Of a stretch of DNA of 64,000 nt, positions 8,774-20,539 are shown piece after piece. Below the pieces are notes generated by a model that saw nothing but the letters and a program-made list of their open reading frames with translations, made no database searches and was not told where the DNA came from. The position numbers and the translations under genes are program-made. The DNA comes from Flavobacteriaceae bacterium Ap0902 (lineage in GTDB: Bacteria; Bacteroidota; Bacteroidia; Flavobacteriales; Weeksellaceae), in contig WTFG01000002.1 of the NCBI GenBank assembly GCA_009835005.1, positions 124,001 to 188,000 of the forward strand, read 5' to 3'. The first letter of the stretch is position 1, and every line of letters starts with the position of its first letter.

Positions 8774-10033
8774 ATGAATATTAGAGAACGCATACAAAAT
8801 CAACCAGGTCCATTAGGTCAATTTGCGGATTACGCAGAGGGATACTTTGTTTTCCCCAAATTAGAAGGTCCTATTGGTCCTAGAATGAAGTTCCAGGGCA
8901 AAGAAGTAGTATATTGGAGTGCCAATGATTATTTGGGATTGTGTAATCACCCAGAGGTTAAGGAAGTAGATGCTAAAGCGGCTGCAGAATATGGTATGTT
9001 CTATCCCATGGGGGCAAGAGCCATGTCTGGAGAAACAGATAAGCACCAACAATTAGAAAGAGAATTAGCAGAATTTGTAGACAAGGAAGCATGTTACCTG
9101 CTCAATTTCGGTTACCAAGGAATGGTGTCTATTATAGATTCTTTGGCTGGTAAAGATGATGTCATTGTATATGATATAGATTCTCATGCTTGTATTGTAG
9201 ATGGAGTGCGTCTGCACATGGGTAAACGTTTTACATACCAACACAATGATGTAGAAAGTTTAGAAAAGATGTTGAAGCGCGCAGATCGCATTTCTAAAGA
9301 AAATGGTGGCGGTGTTTTGGTGATTACAGAAGGTGTATTTGGAATGCGCGGTCAACAGGGTAAATTAAAGGAAATCGCTGCGCTAAAAGAGAAATATGAT
9401 TTCATGCTTTTAGTAGATGATGCCCATGGATTCGGAACTTTAGGTGAAAGAGGTGCTGGAACAGGAGAGGCTCAAGGCGTTCAAGACAAGATAGATGTTT
9501 ACTTTTCTACTTTTGCAAAATCTATGGCAGGTTTTGGTGCTTTTGTAGCGGGAGATAAGGACGTGATCAAATTTTTAAAATACAATATGCGCTCACAAAT
9601 CTTCGCCAAATCACTTACAATGCCCATGGTGATTGGTGGATTAAAAAGATTAGATTTATTGAGATCTCGTCCAGAAATCAAAGCAAAATTATGGGAAAAT
9701 GTGAAAAAACTTCAATCTGGATTAGAGGAAAGAGGCTTTAATATTGGCAATACCAATACCTGTGTAACACCAGTATTTGTAGAAGGTTCTGTAATAGAAG
9801 CAACCATTATGGTGAAGGATTTACGCGAAAATCATGGCGTATTTACTTCTGTAGTAGTTTATCCAGTAATTCCCAAAGGCATGATTTTATTGAGATTAAT
9901 CCCTACCGCTACGCATACAGAAGAGGAAATCAATATTACATTAGATGCGTTTGATGCGATTAGAGAGAAATTAGAAGCTGGTGTTTACAAGAAACAAGCA
10001 GAGCAAATGGATATTGATTATAAACCAATATAA
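8774..10033 (+). CDS. AONS-family acyltransferase: cysteate acyltransferase or serine palmitoyltransferase
   Basis: A 419-residue fold-type I PLP enzyme of the alpha-oxoamine synthase family. Seen: DDAHGFGTLGERG, and the PLP lysine Lys249 in TFAKSMAGFGAF. These enzymes condense an amino acid with an acyl thioester and release CO2. Serine would give 3-ketosphinganine; cysteate would give 3-ketocapnine. The upstream cysteate-synthase-like gene makes the cysteate option attractive. KBL (2-amino-3-ketobutyrate ligase) is less likely given the SDR partner and the N-terminal extension. A terminator at 10066-10103 closes the unit. Confidence 0.8.
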   Translation: MNIRERIQNQPGPLGQFADYAEGYFVFPKLEGPIGPRMKFQGKEVVYWSANDYLGLCNHPEVKEVDAKAAAEYGMFYPMGARAMSGETDKHQQLERELAEFVDKEACYLLNFGYQGMVSIIDSLAGKDDVIVYDIDSHACIVDGVRLHMGKRFTYQHNDVESLEKMLKRADRISKENGGGVLVITEGVFGMRGQQGKLKEIAALKEKYDFMLLVDDAHGFGTLGERGAGTGEAQGVQDKIDVYFSTFAKSMAGFGAFVAGDKDVIKFLKYNMRSQIFAKSLTMPMVIGGLKRLDLLRSRPEIKAKLWENVKKLQSGLEERGFNIGNTNTCVTPVFVEGSVIEATIMVKDLRENHGVFTSVVVYPVIPKGMILLRLIPTATHTEEEINITLDAFDAIREKLEAGVYKKQAEQMDIDYKPI

Positions 10034-10065
10034 GCTGAATCCATAAAGTTTCAAATTATTTAAAT

Positions 10066-10103
10066 AAACCTCTTAGGGATAAACAAACCTGAGAGGTTTT
10101 TTT
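10066..10103 (+). terminator. Terminator after the AONS gene
   Basis: AAACCTCT (10066-10073) pairs with AGAGGTTT (10092-10099), followed by T residues to 10103. It closes the putative sulfonolipid operon. The rest of the gap to 10295 shows no gene. Confidence 0.75.
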
Positions 10104-10294
10104 AGTTTATAACCATACTAATTGTGATAATTCAAATGGTAATCTATATTATGCTGATTGGATCTATATCGAATGAATTATTGAGATTTTAATAATTGAA
10201 TTGAAGTATAGATAAATTTTTTGCTAAATTTCATAGAATCAATTTTTTAAATAATCAATCGATTTTTGTAAATTTACAATCAATCACATCAGAT

Positions 10295-12403
10295 ATGGTA
10301 CGTAAAGATTTTTCCAAGATTTCTTTAAATCTCAATATTCCTCATTACTCTCCTCAAATTCGTTCTTATGAGTTAGATGGGATAGAGGTTCATAATGCAT
10401 ATTTAAATAAACCAGATTTAAGCGAACGCTTTGTCTCCGGATTTCCACCCTATTTGCGTGGACCATATACCACGATGTATGTACGTAGACCATGGACTAT
10501 TCGCCAATATGCAGGTTTTTCAACGGCAGAAGAGTCTAATGCCTTTTATAAAAGGAACCTAGCCGCGGGACAAAAGGGTCTTTCTGTAGCATTTGATTTA
10601 GCTACGCATAGAGGTTATGATTCAGATAATCAACGGGTGGTTGGAGATGTAGGAAAAGCAGGGGTTGCCATAGATTCTGTAGAAGATATGAAGATTTTAT
10701 TTGATGAAATTCCACTGGATAAGATTTCAGTTTCTATGACTATGAATGGGGCCGTATTACCTATTCTGGCATTTTATATTGTGGCGGCAGAGGAACAAGG
10801 CGTTTCAGAAGATAAATTAAGTGGTACGATTCAGAATGATATTCTCAAAGAATTTATGGTACGTAACACCTATATATATCCACCCAAGCCTTCTATGAAG
10901 ATTATTGCAGATATTTTTGAATACACCTCTCAAAATATTCCAAGATTTAATTCTATATCCATTTCTGGCTATCACATGCAAGAAGCAGGAGCTACACCAG
11001 CATTAGAGATGGCTTATACCCTAGCAGATGGTTATGAATACGTGAAGACAGGGCTGGCCTCTGGATTAGAAATAGATAATTTTGCTCCACGCTTATCATT
11101 TTTTTGGGCCATTGGTATGAACTTTTTCCAAGAAATTGCAAAATTAAGAGCTGCGAGAATGCTTTGGGCCAGACTAATTTCTGAATTTGAACCTAAGAAT
11201 AAAAAATCATTGGCGCTGAGAACGCACTGCCAAACCAGTGGATGGAGTCTAACAGAACAAGAACCTTATAACAATGTCACAAGAACAGCGATAGAGGCAT
11301 TGGCCGCAACACTAGGGGGAACACAGTCCTTGCACACCAATGCGCTGGATGAGGCCATTGCCTTACCAACAGATTTTTCTGCTAGAATTGCTAGAAACAC
11401 CCAATTGATTATACAGAATGAAACTCAAATTACCAGAACGGTAGACCCCATGGCTGGCTCTCATATTGTAGAGAATTTAACCCAAGCCATGGTAGATAGA
11501 GCTTGGGAATACATAGAAGAAGTCAAAGAACTCGGTGGGATGACAAAAGCCATAGAAGCAGGAATTCCAAAAATGAGAATAGAGGAAGCAGCTGCAAGAA
11601 AACAAGCCAAAATTGATTCTGGAGAAGATATTATAGTAGGTATCAACGGTTTTAGATCCAATTTAGAGCAGGATGAAATAGAGATCCTAGACATTGATAA
11701 TACAGAGGTAAGAAGAAAACAACTAGAAAGACTTGCAGACATTAAAGCAACCAGAAATGGGGCGGATGTAGAATTAGCTTTAGAAGCCATTAAAAAAGCG
11801 GCAAGTACGGGAAAGGGTAATTTGTTAGATTTAAGCATTAAAGCAGCCAGAGTCAGAGCCACTTTAGGTGAAATATCAGATGCTATGGAGGAATCATTCT
11901 CAAGACACAAGGCACAGATTAAATCAATACAAGGTGTGTACGCTTCCGAAGCTTCTGATGTAGATAGCTTTAAAAAAGCCAGAGAATTAGCAGATGAATT
12001 TGAAGCAAAACATGGTAGAAGACCTCGTATCATGGTAGCAAAAATGGGACAAGACGGTCATGATCGTGGTGCCAAAGTAGTGGCTACAAGCTACGCTGAT
12101 ATGGGATTTGATGTGGATATTGCACCATTATTCCAAACACCTCAAGAGGTAGCCAAACAAGCGATAGAAAATGACGTACATGTTTTAGGGATTTCATCTT
12201 TGGCAGCTGGTCACAAAACATTGGTTCCAGAAGTCGTTCAAGAGTTGAAGAAATTGGGTAATGAAGATATCTTTATCGTAGTAGGTGGGGTCATTCCTAA
12301 ACAAGACTATGATTTTTTATATGCAAATGGAGCGGATGCAATCTTTGGACCTGGTACTAACCTGACTGAAAGTGCTAGAGAAATTTTAGAAGGAATTACT
12401 TAG
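10295..12403 (+). CDS. scpA: Methylmalonyl-CoA mutase, large subunit
   Basis: A protein of 702 residues with the N-terminal TIM-barrel mutase domain ([28 protein letters not shown]-like motif ARNTQLI) and a C-terminal cobalamin-binding domain. The B12 axial histidine is His589 in [10 protein letters not shown]. The enzyme interconverts methylmalonyl-CoA and succinyl-CoA and needs adenosylcobalamin. No small-subunit gene lies next to it, so it either works as a homodimer or pairs with a subunit elsewhere. The next gene is a hydroxyacyl-CoA dehydrogenase, suggesting a role in acyl-CoA metabolism. Confidence 0.95.
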   Translation: MVRKDFSKISLNLNIPHYSPQIRSYELDGIEVHNAYLNKPDLSERFVSGFPPYLRGPYTTMYVRRPWTIRQYAGFSTAEESNAFYKRNLAAGQKGLSVAFDLATHRGYDSDNQRVVGDVGKAGVAIDSVEDMKILFDEIPLDKISVSMTMNGAVLPILAFYIVAAEEQGVSEDKLSGTIQNDILKEFMVRNTYIYPPKPSMKIIADIFEYTSQNIPRFNSISISGYHMQEAGATPALEMAYTLADGYEYVKTGLASGLEIDNFAPRLSFFWAIGMNFFQEIAKLRAARMLWARLISEFEPKNKKSLALRTHCQTSGWSLTEQEPYNNVTRTAIEALAATLGGTQSLHTNALDEAIALPTDFSARIARNTQLIIQNETQITRTVDPMAGSHIVENLTQAMVDRAWEYIEEVKELGGMTKAIEAGIPKMRIEEAAARKQAKIDSGEDIIVGINGFRSNLEQDEIEILDIDNTEVRRKQLERLADIKATRNGADVELALEAIKKAASTGKGNLLDLSIKAARVRATLGEISDAMEESFSRHKAQIKSIQGVYASEASDVDSFKKARELADEFEAKHGRRPRIMVAKMGQDGHDRGAKVVATSYADMGFDVDIAPLFQTPQEVAKQAIENDVHVLGISSLAAGHKTLVPEVVQELKKLGNEDIFIVVGGVIPKQDYDFLYANGADAIFGPGTNLTESAREILEGIT

Positions 12404-12454
12404 TATCACAATAGGATTAAAAATTAAAATAGATATAAATCTTAAAATATTTAA

Positions 12455-13345
12455 ATGGAAAATATAACAGTTATCGGTGCAGGAACCATGGGTAATGGGA
12501 TTGCGCATGTTTTTGCTCAAAATGGATTTGAAGTAAGTTTAGTTGATATTTCACAAGAAGCTTTAGACAACGCATTGAATACAATAGGAAAAAACCTAGA
12601 TCGTATGATTGCCAAAGAGAAAATCACAGAAGGGGAGAAGAAGTCTACTTTAGATCATATTACTACATTCACTACAATTGATGAAGGTATTGCAGAGGCT
12701 GACTTAATTGTAGAAGCTGCGACTGAAAACGTAAACTTGAAGATGAAAATCTTTCAAGAATTAGATGAAAAAGCACCAGAGAGAGCTATTTTAGCAACCA
12801 ATACTTCATCGATTTCTATCACACAAATTGCAGCACAGACCAACCGTGCAGATAAAGTGATTGGAATGCACTTTATGAATCCAGTACCTATCATGAAATT
12901 GGTAGAGGTCATTAGAGGTTATAATACGTCTGATGAAGTTACAAATCAAATCATGGGTCTTTCTAAATCTTTAGGCAAAGTTCCTGTAGAAGTAAACGAT
13001 TATCCTGGATTTATCGCGAATCGTATTTTGATGCCGATGATTAATGAAGCTATTTATAGTTTATATGAAGGTGTGGCTGGGGTAGAAGAAATTGATACGG
13101 TGATGAAGCTAGGTATGGCGCACCCAATGGGACCATTGCAATTAGCAGATTTTATTGGTTTGGATGTTTGTTTATCGATATTGAACGTATTGCATGATGG
13201 TTTCAAAAACCCAAAATATGCACCGTGTCCGCTATTGGTAAATATGGTGATGGCAGGCAAGAAAGGCGTGAAGTCTGGTGAGGGATTTTATAACTATGCA
13301 GAATCGAGGAAAGCTGAAAAGGTGTCTCATCAATTCTTAAAATAA
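12455..13345 (+). CDS. hbd: 3-hydroxybutyryl-CoA dehydrogenase
   Basis: A protein of 296 residues with an N-terminal Rossmann motif (GAGTMG, 8-13) for NAD(P) and a C-terminal 3-hydroxyacyl-CoA dehydrogenase domain. HFMNPVPIMKLVEV carries the catalytic histidine, and GFIANRILMP is also typical. It oxidises (S)-3-hydroxybutyryl-CoA or the reverse. The stand-alone length shows it is not a fused fatty-oxidation FadB. It lies 51 bp after the mutase gene, probably in the same transcript, and ends at a terminator. Confidence 0.92.
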   Translation: MENITVIGAGTMGNGIAHVFAQNGFEVSLVDISQEALDNALNTIGKNLDRMIAKEKITEGEKKSTLDHITTFTTIDEGIAEADLIVEAATENVNLKMKIFQELDEKAPERAILATNTSSISITQIAAQTNRADKVIGMHFMNPVPIMKLVEVIRGYNTSDEVTNQIMGLSKSLGKVPVEVNDYPGFIANRILMPMINEAIYSLYEGVAGVEEIDTVMKLGMAHPMGPLQLADFIGLDVCLSILNVLHDGFKNPKYAPCPLLVNMVMAGKKGVKSGEGFYNYAESRKAEKVSHQFLK

Positions 13346-13351
13346 ATTTAG

Positions 13352-13382
13352 AAAACCCGCCACTAATTCGCGGGTTTTTTTA
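13352..13382 (+). terminator. Terminator after hbd
   Basis: AAAACCCGC at 13352-13360 pairs with GCGGGTTTT at about 13370-13378 and is followed by more T. It starts 7 bp after the stop codon. Confidence 0.8.
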
Positions 13383-13427
13383 TATCAGACAGTTACATAA
13401 TTCATTCTATTTATTTAAATTCGCAAG

Positions 13428-14963
13428 ATGAAGAACGGTATTATAGTTTTAGATTTTGGTTCGCAATACAATCAATTGATTGCTAGGAGAGTGCGAGAAA
13501 TGGGGGTGTATGCAGAGGTGATTCCTTGTACAACGCCCGTAGAAGAAATTTTAGCGCATGAGCCCAAAGGCATCATTCTTTCTGGTGGTCCGTCTTCTGT
13601 ATTTTCAGAAGATTCTTATAAAGTAGAACAAGATTTATTTGAACAAAAGTTTCCTGTACTCGGTATTTGTTATGGGATGCAATTGACGGCACATATACTG
13701 GATGGCGAAGTAAAAAAAGGAAAAACTGGAGAGTACGGGAAAGCAGATTTTCACGTTACAGACCATAATAATAAGTTATTAAAAGGAGTTCCTGCAACTT
13801 CTACCGTTTGGATGAGCCATTTTGATGAGGTGGTAAAAGTTCCTAAAGGCTTCAATGCAAGTGGAAAATCATCTGCTGAGATTGCTTCTTTCTACAATGA
13901 AGAAAGTGATATTTATGCTGTTCAATTTCATCCAGAAGTTTCTCATACAGAATTTGGTGATCAAATGTTGCGCAACTTTGTATTTGATATTTGTCAATGT
14001 GAGATCAATTGGGAGTTAAAAGATTTTATAGCACATGAAATAGATAATATTCGCAAACAGGTTGGTGATCAACAGGTGATTTTAGGATTGTCTGGCGGGG
14101 TTGATTCTTCTGTGGCTGCGGTACTTTTACACGAAGCCATTGGCGATCAATTGACTTGTATTTTTGTAGATACAGGTTTAATGCGATTGGATGAAGGGGA
14201 TACGGTGATGAAGACCTATGGAGAAAGTTTTGATATCAATATCATCCGTGTGGATGCCAAAGATAGATTCTTTGATAAACTAAAAGGTGTAAGCGATCCA
14301 GAAAAGAAAAGAAAAATCATTGGACACGAGTTCATTGAAATCTTTGATGAAGAGGCTAAAAAGATTGAAGGTGCTTCATTCTTAGCCCAAGGAACGATTT
14401 ACCCAGATGTCATTGAATCTCAATCAGTCAAAGGACCTTCTGCAACCATTAAATCTCACCATAATGTGGGTGGATTGCCAGAAGAAATGAATCTGGAATT
14501 GGTGGAACCTTTGCGTGAGTTATTTAAAGATGAGGTAAGAAAAGTTGGCGTAGAACTTGGGATTCCAAGAGAGTTGGTATATCGTCATCCTTTTCCTGGA
14601 CCTGGTTTAGGCATTAGAATTTTGGGAGAAGTTTCAAGAGAAAAAGTTGAAATCTTACAAAAGGCAGATGCCATTTTTATAGAAGAACTTAGAAAAGCTG
14701 ATTTGTATGATGCGGTAAGTCAGGCTTTCGTTGTTTTACTTCCTGTGAAGTCGGTAGGGGTGATGGGAGATGAGCGTACTTATGAGTACACTGCTGTGGT
14801 ACGTTCTGCAGATACCATAGACTTTATGACGGCTACTTGGTCTCGTTTGCCTTATGATTTACTTGAGAAAGTTTCTAGTAGAATCATCAATGAGGTAAAA
14901 GGAATCAACAGAGTTGCTTATGATATTTCTAGCAAACCACCAGCGACGATAGAGTGGGAGTAA
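13428..14963 (+). CDS. guaA: GMP synthase (glutamine-hydrolysing)
   Basis: A protein of 511 residues with three parts: a class I glutamine amidotransferase domain with nucleophile Cys81 in LGICYGMQ and HPE triad residues in QFHPEVSHTEFG; an ATP pyrophosphatase domain with the PP-loop SGGVDSS (222-228); and the C-terminal dimer/substrate domain ending KPPATIEWE. It converts XMP to GMP. Length and motifs are complete. It stands alone between two terminators. Confidence 0.97.
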   Translation: MKNGIIVLDFGSQYNQLIARRVREMGVYAEVIPCTTPVEEILAHEPKGIILSGGPSSVFSEDSYKVEQDLFEQKFPVLGICYGMQLTAHILDGEVKKGKTGEYGKADFHVTDHNNKLLKGVPATSTVWMSHFDEVVKVPKGFNASGKSSAEIASFYNEESDIYAVQFHPEVSHTEFGDQMLRNFVFDICQCEINWELKDFIAHEIDNIRKQVGDQQVILGLSGGVDSSVAAVLLHEAIGDQLTCIFVDTGLMRLDEGDTVMKTYGESFDINIIRVDAKDRFFDKLKGVSDPEKKRKIIGHEFIEIFDEEAKKIEGASFLAQGTIYPDVIESQSVKGPSATIKSHHNVGGLPEEMNLELVEPLRELFKDEVRKVGVELGIPRELVYRHPFPGPGLGIRILGEVSREKVEILQKADAIFIEELRKADLYDAVSQAFVVLLPVKSVGVMGDERTYEYTAVVRSADTIDFMTATWSRLPYDLLEKVSSRIINEVKGINRVAYDISSKPPATIEWE

Positions 14964-14989
14964 TTTTAAAATTAAAATAATATAATTTA

Positions 14990-15024
14990 AAAATCCTCAG
15001 CAATTATTATAGGTGAGGATTTTT
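14990..15024 (+). terminator. Terminator after guaA
   Basis: AAATCCTC (from about 14991) pairs with GAGGATTT (15015-15022) and runs into T. The next gene, ligA, ends at 15056 on the other strand, so the hairpin may serve both directions. Confidence 0.7.
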
Positions 15025-15055
15025 ACATTTAACCTAAATAATCGTTTAATTATGC

Positions 15056-17116
<2,061 letters not shown>

Positions 17117-17153
17117 TTATTACAAGATTAAACTAAATTTAATTTTAAATAAA

Positions 17154-17192
17154 AAATAAAGCCTCAATCGATTTCCGATTGAGGCTTTATTT
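17154..17192 (-). terminator. Strong 17-bp hairpin terminator for the OmpA-type gene
   Basis: A perfect 17-bp stem (17154-17170 with 17176-17192) has a 5-nt loop and A/T-rich flanks on both sides. On the minus strand it ends the OmpA-type gene, whose stop is at 17218. It also isolates ligA, which starts at 17044. Confidence 0.8.
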
Positions 17193-17217
17193 ATATTAAT
17201 CTTAAACTTTAATTCAA

Positions 17218-18054
17218 TTATTGAACTGCTTCTTCTGGTGCTTGACCAATTAGATCCATAAATTGATCTAGGTTTGGAAGAATGATAATCTCTGTTCTTC
17301 TGTTCTTCGCTCTCCCTTGTGGTGTTGCGTTTGTAGTTACCGTATTGTATTCTCCACGTCCACCAGCGGTCATTCTAGATGGATCTACGCCATGCTTGTT
17401 TTGTAATGCCATTACCACAGAACTTGCTCTTAACGCACTTAAATCCCAATTGTTACGGATATTTTCTCTAGAAATTGGCACATTATCTGTGTTACCTTCT
17501 ACCATAACATCATAGGTTGGGTAGTCCTTGATAATTTTAGCAATTTTACCTAGAACTTCATTCGCTCTATCACTAATTTCATAGCTACCAGATCTGTATA
17601 ACATGTTATCTGAAAGCGAGATAAATACAACCGCTTTTTGAACTTGAATGTTCACATCTTCCATTTCATCTCTAGAAAGAGAACGAGTAAGGTTGTTGGT
17701 TAAAACTTGACTTAAAGAATCACTCTTGTTTTTAGAATTAATTAATTGTTTAATATACTTATTAGAGGAATCAATTTGCTCAATTAATTTAGTGATATTC
17801 ACATTACCACTACTTTGCGCATTTAAACATTGATCCAATGCATTTTGTAAACTTCTCACATTTTGCGCATCAGATTCTAGTCTGCTTCTTAAACCTTCTA
17901 CCTCTGCATTACATTTGGTCAATTCATTATTACATGATTGTTGCGCTTGATATACTGAATCAAACTGGCTCTGTAAATCATCATACTTTTTTTTGCTTAC
18001 ACAGCTTGTCATTACCAACCCGGATAGCCCGACTAACAAAAAGATTCTCTTCAT
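17218..18054 (-). CDS. OmpA-family lipoprotein with coiled coil
   Basis: A protein of 278 residues. The lipobox ends at Cys18 (VMTSC). Residues about 22-120 are predicted coiled coil, and the C-terminal part (about 140-265) is an OmpA peptidoglycan-binding domain with the signature VEGNTDNVP..NWDLSALRASSVV and GRAKNRRTEI. It anchors in the outer membrane and binds the cell wall. The coiled coil before OmpA resembles cell-envelope lipoproteins common in flavobacteria. It is transcribed alone and is divergent from the ion channel gene. Confidence 0.88.
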   Translation of the reverse strand: MKRIFLLVGLSGLVMTSCVSKKKYDDLQSQFDSVYQAQQSCNNELTKCNAEVEGLRSRLESDAQNVRSLQNALDQCLNAQSSGNVNITKLIEQIDSSNKYIKQLINSKNKSDSLSQVLTNNLTRSLSRDEMEDVNIQVQKAVVFISLSDNMLYRSGSYEISDRANEVLGKIAKIIKDYPTYDVMVEGNTDNVPISRENIRNNWDLSALRASSVVMALQNKHGVDPSRMTAGGRGEYNTVTTNATPQGRAKNRRTEIIILPNLDQFMDLIGQAPEEAVQ

Positions 18055-18167
18055 AATTATACATTTTGAGCTAAATTACATCAATTTTCGTGCGGAATTA
18101 AATTTATTTATAAAATTAACGAAATCTTATAATATTAAGGTTTTTAGTAGAATTCAAATTGTATCAT

Positions 18168-18175
18168 TACATTTG
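18168..18175 (+). promoter_or_regulatory. -7 box of the ion channel gene; decides its start
   Basis: TACATTTG matches TAnnTTTG. With transcription starting a few bases later, the first usable start is ATG at 18183, giving an almost leaderless message. An earlier in-frame ATG at 18159 would lie upstream of this box and is therefore unlikely. Confidence 0.45.
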
Positions 18176-18182
18176 TTGGTCT

Positions 18183-19034
18183 ATGTCTGCAAGAGAAGAA
18201 ATCCCGTTTGATAAAGATAGTTTTAGAAGTAAGGCGCATAATATAATCTTTGAGGCCAATACCTTTTGGGGTAAATTTTTTGATTATACTTTATTGCTCT
18301 TTATAGTGATAAGTATAGTGGTGCTTATGTTGGAAAGTGTAAATTCCATCAATCTAAAGTATGGTGAAATATTCTTCTATATAGAATGGGTGTTAACTAT
18401 CCTATTTACCATAGAATATTTGTTCCGATTATATTCTGTGAAAAAACCCGCTAGATATGCAACAAGTTTTTATGGAATAGTGGATTTGCTCGCTATTTTG
18501 CCTACTTTTTTAGAAATGATCTTCGCTGGTTCTCATTTTTTCTTAGTGATTAGAGTGATGCGTTTGCTAAGAGTTTTTAGGCTGTTTAAAGCCATTAGAA
18601 TTGTAGATGAAAGCAATATGCTGATATATTCATTAAAGAAAAGCTGGCCCAAAATATCCTATTTTCTTTTCTTTATTTTATTGACAGTTTGTGTGATAGG
18701 TACGTTAATGTATTTGATAGAAGGCAGTAACTCATCTTCTGGTTTTCGGAATATACCTGTAAGCATCTATTGGTGTATTGTGACTTTAACTACAGTGGGA
18801 TACGGTGATATTTCTCCCATAACACCGCTAGGACAGACTTTGGCATCTGTAATTATGATTTTGGGTTATTCTATCATTGCAGTACCCACAGGAATTGTGA
18901 CTGCACAAATCACCAGACACGATAGAGACACAGAAATTCAAACAGAGGTTTGCCAATATTGTAGTGAGGAGAATCATTTGCCAGGATCTAATTATTGCCA
19001 TAATTGTGGACATAGTCTTCATGATGAATTATAA
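18183..19034 (+). CDS. Voltage-gated K+ channel-like protein with C-terminal zinc ribbon
   Basis: A protein of 283 residues with six membrane segments. S4 is the arginine-spaced stretch FLVIRVMRLLRVFRLFKAIR, and the pore has the K+ filter TVGYGDISP. It is a bacterial ion-transport (PF00520-type) channel. The last 40 residues carry C-x-x-C (CQYC) and C-x-x-C (CHNC), a zinc ribbon facing the cytosol. Such a ribbon could be a redox or metal sensor for gating, which is my inference. The start at 18183 is preferred over 18159 because of the promoter box and because the extra 8 residues are not conserved-looking. Confidence 0.88.
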   Translation: MSAREEIPFDKDSFRSKAHNIIFEANTFWGKFFDYTLLLFIVISIVVLMLESVNSINLKYGEIFFYIEWVLTILFTIEYLFRLYSVKKPARYATSFYGIVDLLAILPTFLEMIFAGSHFFLVIRVMRLLRVFRLFKAIRIVDESNMLIYSLKKSWPKISYFLFFILLTVCVIGTLMYLIEGSNSSSGFRNIPVSIYWCIVTLTTVGYGDISPITPLGQTLASVIMILGYSIIAVPTGIVTAQITRHDRDTEIQTEVCQYCSEENHLPGSNYCHNCGHSLHDEL

Positions 19035-19079
19035 ATATTTAAAATATTTACTGCAACTCATACTTTTCTTTTGAAATCT

Positions 19080-20039
19080 TTAAGGTTCCAGATCTAATTC
19101 TTTGATTAAAATATCCTTTCTGTCTTTGGCGTAGAGTAATGTCATATTTAATTCAAATCCTAAAAGAATAATAAATACAGTGATGTATATAAATAACATC
19201 ACAATTAATAACGTACTTATAGATCCATATAAAAGATTATAATTATTGAAATTTTCTATATAAAAACTAAAGCCTAAGGCTAATAGAAAAAATAAGATGG
19301 TGGTTAATATGGCACCAGGAACCATTTTTCTAAATCTACCATCAAAACTAAATCCATAGAAATATAATAGACATACAGCGGTTAAAAAGAATAAAAATGC
19401 AAGCCCAAAGAACATAAATCTCTTCACCCATATAATCATGAGATTACTTTCTAGCATAATTTCTAGCATCTCTTGTCCAGTGCTATTTACATAATTTAGA
19501 AGCCAAAGAAAGAATAATAAAAAGGCTGTTGAAAAAACAGTGAAAATTAAGGAAACAATATATTGCTGAATAATATTTCTATTCTTTACCCCGGCAATTC
19601 TATTGGCCGTATCACTAAAACCATTCATCAAGGAATTTACGCCATTGGTGGCAAAGAATACGGCTAATATAATAGTGAACCAACTGTTAGAGGTTTTACG
19701 CGCAATGATGGATACAACACTTTCTATTTGTACAGCATCATTTTGGGGGAAGATTCTATTGACTAAATAAGAATACATCATACCCTCTATATTGTCATAG
19801 TTGGGCAAATATGGAATCCATGAATAGACAAATAATAAGAATGGAAACAAACTTAAAAAAAGACTCCAAGAAATAGCAGATGCTCTGGTGGTGATGGCAC
19901 CCTCTATGAGACTAGCAAAATATATTTTGATCAAAACATACAAATTAGTATCCTCTAAAGTTGGAATTTGTATGTTCTTTAGAAAGTCCGTGGTTTTTTG
20001 AACCGCTTTCAGATTCTGAAATGTTTCTTTAAAACCCAT
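19080..20039 (-). CDS. YihY/virulence factor BrkB family membrane protein
   Basis: A protein of 319 residues with about six hydrophobic segments. ARASAISWSLFLSLFPFLLF matches the conserved first helix of the YihY/BrkB family, and GVNSLMNGF is another family motif. The family was once wrongly linked to RNase BN; its real function is unclear. It is an inner-membrane protein with a short charged C-terminus (DRKDILIKELDLEP). It diverges from rlmH with a 26-bp gap, so the promoters must overlap. Confidence 0.85.
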   Translation of the reverse strand: MGFKETFQNLKAVQKTTDFLKNIQIPTLEDTNLYVLIKIYFASLIEGAITTRASAISWSLFLSLFPFLLFVYSWIPYLPNYDNIEGMMYSYLVNRIFPQNDAVQIESVVSIIARKTSNSWFTIILAVFFATNGVNSLMNGFSDTANRIAGVKNRNIIQQYIVSLIFTVFSTAFLLFFLWLLNYVNSTGQEMLEIMLESNLMIIWVKRFMFFGLAFLFFLTAVCLLYFYGFSFDGRFRKMVPGAILTTILFFLLALGFSFYIENFNNYNLLYGSISTLLIVMLFIYITVFIILLGFELNMTLLYAKDRKDILIKELDLEP

Positions 20040-20065
20040 AAATTTGTAGTCGTAAAAACAAATAT

Positions 20066-20539
20066 ATGCAAATTTCTCTGCTCTGCGTAGGACAAACGGA
20101 TGAAAATCAAATTAAGCAGTTAATAGAAAAATATGAAAAACGATTGCCAAGTCATTATAATTTTAATAGGATAGAGCTGCCAGATATCAAGAATAGAAAA
20201 AACCTCACAATAGAACAGCAAAAGTTGCAGGAAGAGAAATTGATACTAGAAAAGATTAAATCTGGAGACTTTGTGATTCTATTGGATGAGAATGGCAAAA
20301 CAATGAGCTCATTGAAATTTGCGAACTTTCTAAATCAACAATTTGTTTCCATGACACAGCATTTAGTTTTTGTGATTGGTGGACCTTATGGGTTTTCACA
20401 AGGGATGTATCAGCGCAGTAATTATAAGATTTCTCTTTCTGCCATGACTTTCACGCATCAAATGGTTCGGCTTTTCTTTGTGGAACAACTTTATAGGGCT
20501 TTCACTATATTGCAGGGCAAATCATATCATCATGAATAA
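20066..20539 (+). CDS. rlmH: 23S rRNA m3-pseudouridine1915 methyltransferase RlmH
   Basis: A SPOUT methyltransferase of 157 residues, the usual length. The SAM-binding knot is IGGPYGFS and the C-terminus YRAFTILQGKSYHHE is diagnostic. It methylates pseudouridine 1915 in helix 69, the site made by RluD-type enzymes such as the one at 2679. A -7 box TAAATTTG lies at 20039-20046, overlapping the start of the divergent YihY gene. The 3' end overlaps the CPBP gene by 8 bp. Confidence 0.96.
   Translation: MQISLLCVGQTDENQIKQLIEKYEKRLPSHYNFNRIELPDIKNRKNLTIEQQKLQEEKLILEKIKSGDFVILLDENGKTMSSLKFANFLNQQFVSMTQHLVFVIGGPYGFSQGMYQRSNYKISLSAMTFTHQMVRLFFVEQLYRAFTILQGKSYHHE

Noticed and set aside
11461-12033. 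Minus-strand frame of 190 residues inside the methylmalonyl-CoA mutase gene
   Set aside because: It is a low-complexity, Ser/Ala/Leu-rich shadow of the plus-strand codon pattern. The plus-strand gene is conserved over its entire length.
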